Assembly (NCBI GenBank): GCA_916048095.2
Contig: OU696572.1
Span: 11,367,376 to 11,431,375, forward strand
Source of the DNA: Sacculina carcini
Taxonomy: Eukaryota > Arthropoda > Thecostraca > Sacculinidae
Direction: 5' to 3'
DNA: 64,000 nucleotides
In this document: piece by piece, positions 60,001 through 64,000 of the stretch
Position numbering within the stretch: position 1 is the first letter of the stretch
Layout of the letters: the number at the start of each line of letters is the position of its first letter
The notes under the pieces: model-generated
Told to the model about the DNA's origin: nothing
Database searches by the model: none
Seen by the model: only the letters and a program-made list of their open reading frames with translations
Made by a program: the position numbers and the translations under genes

Positions 60001-62732
60001 CTGCCATTTTAATCCTTACCGCGGTATTTGACATAAACCAGACACTTTATATAAACGTGGCGAGTGATTCATCGTCATATTGGAACATTGTCTTTGCGAC
60101 CGATTTAGTCAAACCGTTTTTTATATATATTTCAAGTATGATTGAAAATTATTATATTCACGTCTCTGCCAAACATCGACTTGGCGATCCCGATATAATG
60201 AGTATCGTGACATAAAATAGAAATAATGGAAAAAAGTTAGGTTGGGCATAGAATAAAGAATAAATATAATAAGAAAGGAAGAATAAGAAATAAAAAAATA
60301 AAAGTTGGGTTGGGTCGGGTTAGGTTTGGTTGGGTTAGGTTGGGTTGGGTTAGGTTAGGTATATTATACAGAAAAAAAAGTTAGGTTAAAAAACTAAAAA
60401 CAAGTTAGGTTAAAAAACTAACAAAAAGTTAGGTTAAAAAACTAACAAAAAGTTAGGTTAGGTTAAAAAACTAAAAAAAAGTTAGGTTAGGTTAAAAAAA
60501 GTAAAAAAAGTTAGGTTAGGTTAAAAAAAACTAAAAAAAGTTAGGTTAGGTTAAAAAAAAGTTAGGTTAGGTATGACGTCATAGGGGGGGTGACGTCATA
60601 GAGGGGGGGCAAGGGGGGAGTGTGACGTCATATGTAACAAAGTGTTGAAGCTTTCTTCTAAACTTAACTTCTAAACTTCTAACTTCTTGAAGGAGCTATA
60701 AGCTGTATATGAAATATCATTGAATTGAAGTTTTGTTATTAATTGGCTTGTTATTTTAGTTCGGGTAGAGGGATAGGACAGGAGACAGCTGCATTAATCC
60801 AAGGGGGGTGCCAACCCTGCTGAATTATCGCTCCCTCCTTGGTGTGGCTGTACAGGGAGGGAAGAAGCAGAGGGTCCGCTTTTAGTCGCTTTTTTTTAAT
60901 TCGGGTAAAAATGAAATAAAAACGCTGTGCAGAGGCACCAGCCCAGAAGGATTATCGCGCCATGCTTTTAGTCGCCTCTTACGACACGCACTAGAATCAT
61001 TGATTTATCGGCTAACTGTTGTTAGCTTGTGTATCATGTGTTGAACATCAATTTCAGACTATTTCTCGTGCATTATTTCATGTATATCCTGTGATTTACA
61101 GAGTTAGAGCTCACAAGTAATTGCGTGATATTGCAGTATAACATAATGGCATAACACTGATAATTATTATTGTTATTATTATTAATTACTGGTAAATTTA
61201 GTGGCATGGGAAGAGTAAAAGCACTATTACGAGCACTGTATTTCGTACCATCTTAATGAAAACATGTCAAATATTAATGAGATGATATTTCATAAGAGTT
61301 TATAAGCAGTGTAAACTGTGCAAGGCAATATTAACATTATGCTGAGTAAAGTTGACGTTTTTTACTTGACCTCCAAGTAAATTTCAGAAGCATGCTTATA
61401 GGATAAGTATAGACGTTTAAGTTTGTAGACGGAACTCATTATAAAAACGGTGAACAGTTGAAAAATATTTTCTTCAAATATCAATGTTATTTATATGCAT
61501 GGTTGAAAAATCAAGTTATCTATAGTATTTATAGAATGTTGCAAACATTGCATTTTGTGTTGAAATGAAGCTATTGAAAATTTATTATTATTATTATGCA
61601 AGAAATATTATTGCTAATACACGATCGATATGATACAGGGATCGTTATTTAATTTGTTATTCACGATAATATCTATATCGTTGATATCAAATGTCAGGCT
61701 ATTTCCCAGCCCAATTCAGACCGAACCTGTCATTTATACACAAAACTATGTAGCAATATATGCTTCAACACGCAGCAAAAGTTTGACATCCTTTTCGTAG
61801 ATTTGTGTCGAGGCTCGGGGGATGACAGTCATCATGCATTAGTGTTCAAAGTTGACTCAGTTGGTCAATTACATTGTACCCTCAACTATTTACGACCTAT
61901 TCAATTACAACACACACATGCCTCAATAAAAAGTATATTGCATATAATTGCATACACAAATACTTGTCGTATATTGTCACCTTTTTGCTATGCTGATTTT
62001 AATGGCAATATGCCAATCAATGAACTGAACTCAGCAGAATTCTTGCAGGACATAATTAAATACTCATATCCCGCATTCAATTTGTCAGGGGTATCTATAT
62101 ATATACAAATATAAAATTGAGCTTAGCATTCAGATGAGGTTGAACATGACACTAGGCACGAGGAATAGAATGACAAGATGTGTGTGTGTTTCAACTATAA
62201 TCCGCCGTATTTTCAAGCCCAAATAAGATCGGGCTTGAAGCAAAAGCTTGGCATGTTTTTGGCGGATAGAATTGTCGTGCTAGAACTCACCTGCGGCCGC
62301 AGACTGATCCACCCCGAAGCCGTTGCCGGGAGCAACTCCGAACTCATCCACTCCCAGGTCACCGACGGCTGCCGAGAGCGCAGCAGGCAACAGCCGGTCG
62401 TTGCGACGTTCAATCGAGTCGGTGACGAAGTAGTAGATGATGACGGCAATCAGCCCGAGCACGGCCACCAGACCTATCACACCCAGGGTGACAGCCATGA
62501 GGTGAGCGTCGGTGAAGCTGCCGTTCAACCAGGCGCGTCCGTCCCAGAGGCGATCTGCCGAAGTCCACATCATCCCGCCGAAGCGATCCATGGTTTCGTC
62601 GGGCACCAGGGAGGAAACCCACTGCACGGCGGAGTTCAGCGAGGCGGGCAGCTCGGATTGCAGAGCTTCGACAGCCGCTGTGGTTGCTGCAGCTACTGTT
62701 GTGGCTGCTTCCGTTACTGCTGGCTCAGTCAT
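57076..62732 (-). CDS. Unknown single-pass membrane protein, three exons
   Basis: Exons 62732-62291 (442 nt), 58324-58165 (160 nt) and 57298-57076 (223 nt) join in phase (1, then 2) to an 825-nt frame, 274 aa, ending in TGA. Junctions are CAG/GTGAGT to TGTGTGCAG/AC, and ATCGG/GTATGT to GTGTGTGCAG/GT. The N-terminal 60 residues are Ala/Thr-rich and start MTEPAVTEAA. A hydrophobic segment (residues about 79-103, VIGLVAVLGLIAVIIYYFV) is a likely membrane span. The part after it contains YEFECRDMIVCEAH, a Cys-x5-Cys-Glu pattern seen in several uncharacterised arthropod membrane proteins, and an Arg-rich then acidic C-terminus. I do not recognise the family. The first ATG is used. Confidence 0.75.
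57549..57739. mobile_element. hAT-type MITE in intron 2
   Basis: 191 bp. One end reads CAGTATTTCTCAACGTGGGC; the other, on the reverse strand, CAGTGGTTCTCAAACTTGTT: imperfect terminal inverted repeats typical of hAT MITEs. Flanks GTATACAC and GTATGAAC are an 8-bp target duplication with two differences. No coding sequence. Confidence 0.65.
57770..58147 (+). mobile_element. 5'-truncated LINE tail in intron 2
   Basis: The plus strand reads FAARLYNSLLSRILSSPSLG then FSSAFHAHLLES and a stop, the usual C-terminal end of CR1/L2-type ORF2 proteins. The 3' UTR ends GGCGCTATATCAAATACATG with a GTT/ATT tail. It abuts exon 2 at its far end, close to the splice donor at 58164. Confidence 0.7.
58326..58378. 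repeat. CA microsatellite at the intron 1 acceptor
   Basis: CA repeats with interspersed GACA. On the gene's strand this is a GT-rich run right before the exon 2 acceptor, so it replaces the usual pyrimidine tract. Confidence 0.9.
58495..58740. repeat. Low-complexity AT repeats in intron 1
   Basis: Repeated TATAACTATA, TACTGTATATA and AGTTATTTAGTTA motifs with internal palindromes. Sequence from 58740 to 59540 in the same intron is not repetitive and shows no feature I can support. Confidence 0.8.
59801..60110. repeat. Two diverged direct repeats, about 210 bp apart
   Basis: TTTGACATAGGCCAGACACG with TTATATAAACGTAGCTAGTG (from 59815) recurs as TTTGACATAAACCAGACACT with TTATATAAACGTGGCGAGTG (from 60026). 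A GACCGATTTAGTCA-like sequence is also found in both. Origin unknown; probably an old duplicated element in intron 1. Confidence 0.6.
60300..60575. repeat. TTAGG-type interstitial repeats
   Basis: Runs of GGTTAGGTT and GGTTGGGTT, then a repeating AAAGTTAGGTTAAAAAACTA motif. It resembles degenerate arthropod telomere repeat (TTAGG)n, but sits inside an intron and is interrupted by A-runs. Confidence 0.7.
60574..60630. promoter_or_regulatory. Three TGACGTCA palindromes
   Basis: Perfect CRE-type palindromes at 60574-60581, 60591-60598 and 60623-60630, separated by G-runs. Known CREB/ATF sites have this sequence; use here is not shown and it could be part of a repeat. Confidence 0.4.
60780..61005. 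mobile_element. SINE-like segment with GCTTTTAGTCGC core, two partial copies
   Basis: ATTATCGCTCC...GTCCGCTTTTAGTCGC (to about 60890) and ATTATCGCGCCATGCTTTTA followed by GTCGCCTCTTACGACACGCA (to about 60990). The core TTTTAGTCGCCTCTTACGAC is a widespread invertebrate short interspersed repeat motif. No pol III boxes were identified with confidence. Confidence 0.4.
61020..62280. other. Intron 1 sequence without a recognised feature
   Basis: AT-rich, with short ATT repeats near 61165 and 61590. One frame at 61803-62114 has no ATG start and no recognisable domain. Nothing else is supported. Confidence 0.6.
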
Positions 62733-63260
62733 GATTATGGCACGTGGAAGATGAACAATACTAGCACTTATCAGTCACTCGGCAGTGATGGAATCGCACT
62801 ATGACAAGAACAGTGTTGATATGCTGGACACAACAGCACTTATTTGTGAGTGTGTGTGTGAGTTGATTGAGTTCTGAGTGTAGGAGAGAACACAACACCA
62901 ACGGAGTGCCTGCGTGTGTGTGTACTCCTGATCTGTGCCGACTGAGCTCAGATGACCGTCGCCGCTTCCTTACATAACCCACACGGCCTTCGGCTAAAAC
63001 GCGTTCCACATGAATCTCGCCAATGGCTGGCCATTTTTGCGCAGATCGCCGCCGCTAAATGGGTCACCTAGCGTCGGCACCGCCTGCTACCGGCGTTGTT
63101 TAATTTGGGCGGCGGCGACGGGTGCGTTTCTCGGCGGGCAAGTCGGCATGTCCCGCCAGCTAACGGCGGCCGGCGAGGAGACGCCACTGATATTCCTGCT
63201 CCTCACACTGCTCGCGCACCGTCAGCCTGGTGTGGCCCAGATAAATTGCCTTAGATCCGC
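62733..63260 (-). promoter_or_regulatory. Candidate promoter and 5' leader of the three-exon gene
   Basis: Directly upstream of the ATG is about 300 bp of mixed sequence, then a GC- and CpG-rich block at about 63010-63235 (for example GGGCGGCGGCGACGGGTGCG) unlike the surrounding AT-rich DNA. No clear TATA box. Inferred from position and composition. Confidence 0.4.
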
Positions 63261-63344
63261 TATCACCTGCCAACGTACAGAAACACGTGTGTGTGTGTGC
63301 GTGTGCGTGCCAGGGGGTGCATGTTGGCAGTGTCGCGAGTGTAT

Positions 63345-63349
<5 letters not shown>

Positions 63350-63380
<31 letters not shown>
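63350..63380. repeat. GT microsatellite
   Basis: About 15 uninterrupted GT dinucleotides. Confidence 0.95.
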
Positions 63381-63382
<2 letters not shown>

Positions 63383-63467
63383 GAAGGAAGTTGTCGTGTA
63401 GAATGTCAGATGACTCTGTCCTGAATGATTCATGAGCACTCAGCTATTTGTACATGCCGACAATTCC

Positions 63468-63470
<3 letters not shown>

Positions 63471-63513
<43 letters not shown>
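63471..63513. repeat. CA microsatellite
   Basis: About 21 CA dinucleotides. Confidence 0.95.
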
Positions 63514-63519
<6 letters not shown>

Positions 63520-63889
63520 TCTCAGAACTGACAAGAAACTAAATTTCAAATTTGGAGTCTATTTAGAGATATAATATTTAGATATATAAATAAATATATA
63601 GATATATATATATATATATATAATTTTTAGTATTTATTATACTATAACATAACCTTTCATTATCAAAGGCACAACTATAACTTTGTTATACTTAGAATAA
63701 GACATGCATACATATGATGTGAAAAATATGTGCCTTAAGCATATATAAGTAAAACGCAGTGTTTAATATTTTATCAATCTATAAAATCAATATAGAAAAA
63801 TAATTACTTTATTTTGCGTGAATTTTGCCAATTTACAAGTCCAGAATTTCTTCGTGTGTGCACGTACACTTACAGTACTTATGCACGAG

Positions 63890-63980
63890 TGTGTATGTCT
63901 GTCTGTGTGTAGGTGTATGTCTGTCTGTGTGTAGGTTTGTGTGTCTGTCTGTGTGTAGGTGTGTGTTTGTGGGTGATTTG
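63890..63980. repeat. Short GT-rich minisatellite
   Basis: Repeats of TGTCTGTCTGTGTGTAGGTG, about 22-28 bp each, three copies near the right edge. Confidence 0.7.
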
Positions 63981-64000
63981 TGGCTGTCGTAATGACAGAA

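Noticed and set aside
61803..62114. 103-codon plus-strand frame
   Set aside because: Starts at a non-ATG codon in AT-rich intron sequence; no domain.

Overview
This is a eukaryotic, metazoan-type window: AT-rich DNA with microsatellites, spliced genes, many retroelement and DNA-transposon remains and no prokaryotic gene packing. An invertebrate, plausibly an arthropod, is the best guess. The hints are TTAGG-type repeats at 60.3-60.6 kb, a FLYWCH/MULE transposase, a SINE-like TTTTAGTCGC core near 60.9 kb, and a secreted protein whose closest known pattern is invertebrate IL-17. The species cannot be fixed from the sequence.

Positions 1 to about 56.8 kb form a head-to-tail array of eight units (A-H; A is open at the left edge of the window, H is cut off on the right). 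Every unit carries one intact, apparently intronless minus-strand gene for a small secreted cysteine-rich protein that reads as an IL-17-like cytokine. Each copy keeps a TATAAAAG box about 80 bp before the ATG and, in the copies checked, an AATAAA signal about 325 bp after the stop. Units A-G also carry a variable 21-bp minisatellite some 600 bp upstream of the gene. Between the cytokine genes lie shared remains of mobile elements: a LINE RNase H/tail fragment, a second LINE reverse-transcriptase fragment (PQGS, YADD), a Penelope-like GIY-YIG fragment and hAT-like relics. These fragments are mostly broken while all eight cytokine frames are open. Neighbouring units are near identical over several kb (B/C with a 4995-bp offset; C/D and D/E with an offset of about 5.75 kb), so the expansion is recent and has been mosaic.

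Some units carry private insertions. Unit A has a 1.25-kb non-coding LTR element with 5-bp target duplications and a GC-rich captured gene fragment. Unit F has a 4-kb Mutator-like element with an intact 559-aa transposase and 46-bp terminal inverted repeats, next to a signal-peptide-like exon fragment. Unit G has a 5.8-kb insertion into a TA microsatellite, built of repeated CCCGCCCGTCGTGCGG modules and roughly 350-bp repeats. Unit H has an independent LINE tail with an 8-bp target duplication.

Right of the array (56.8-64 kb) is a single-copy region. It holds a complete three-exon minus-strand gene (57076-62732, 274 aa, one predicted membrane segment) of unknown function. Its introns contain a hAT-type MITE, a LINE tail, telomere-like repeats and a SINE-like segment. 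A GC-rich candidate promoter and CA/GT microsatellites lie beyond its start.
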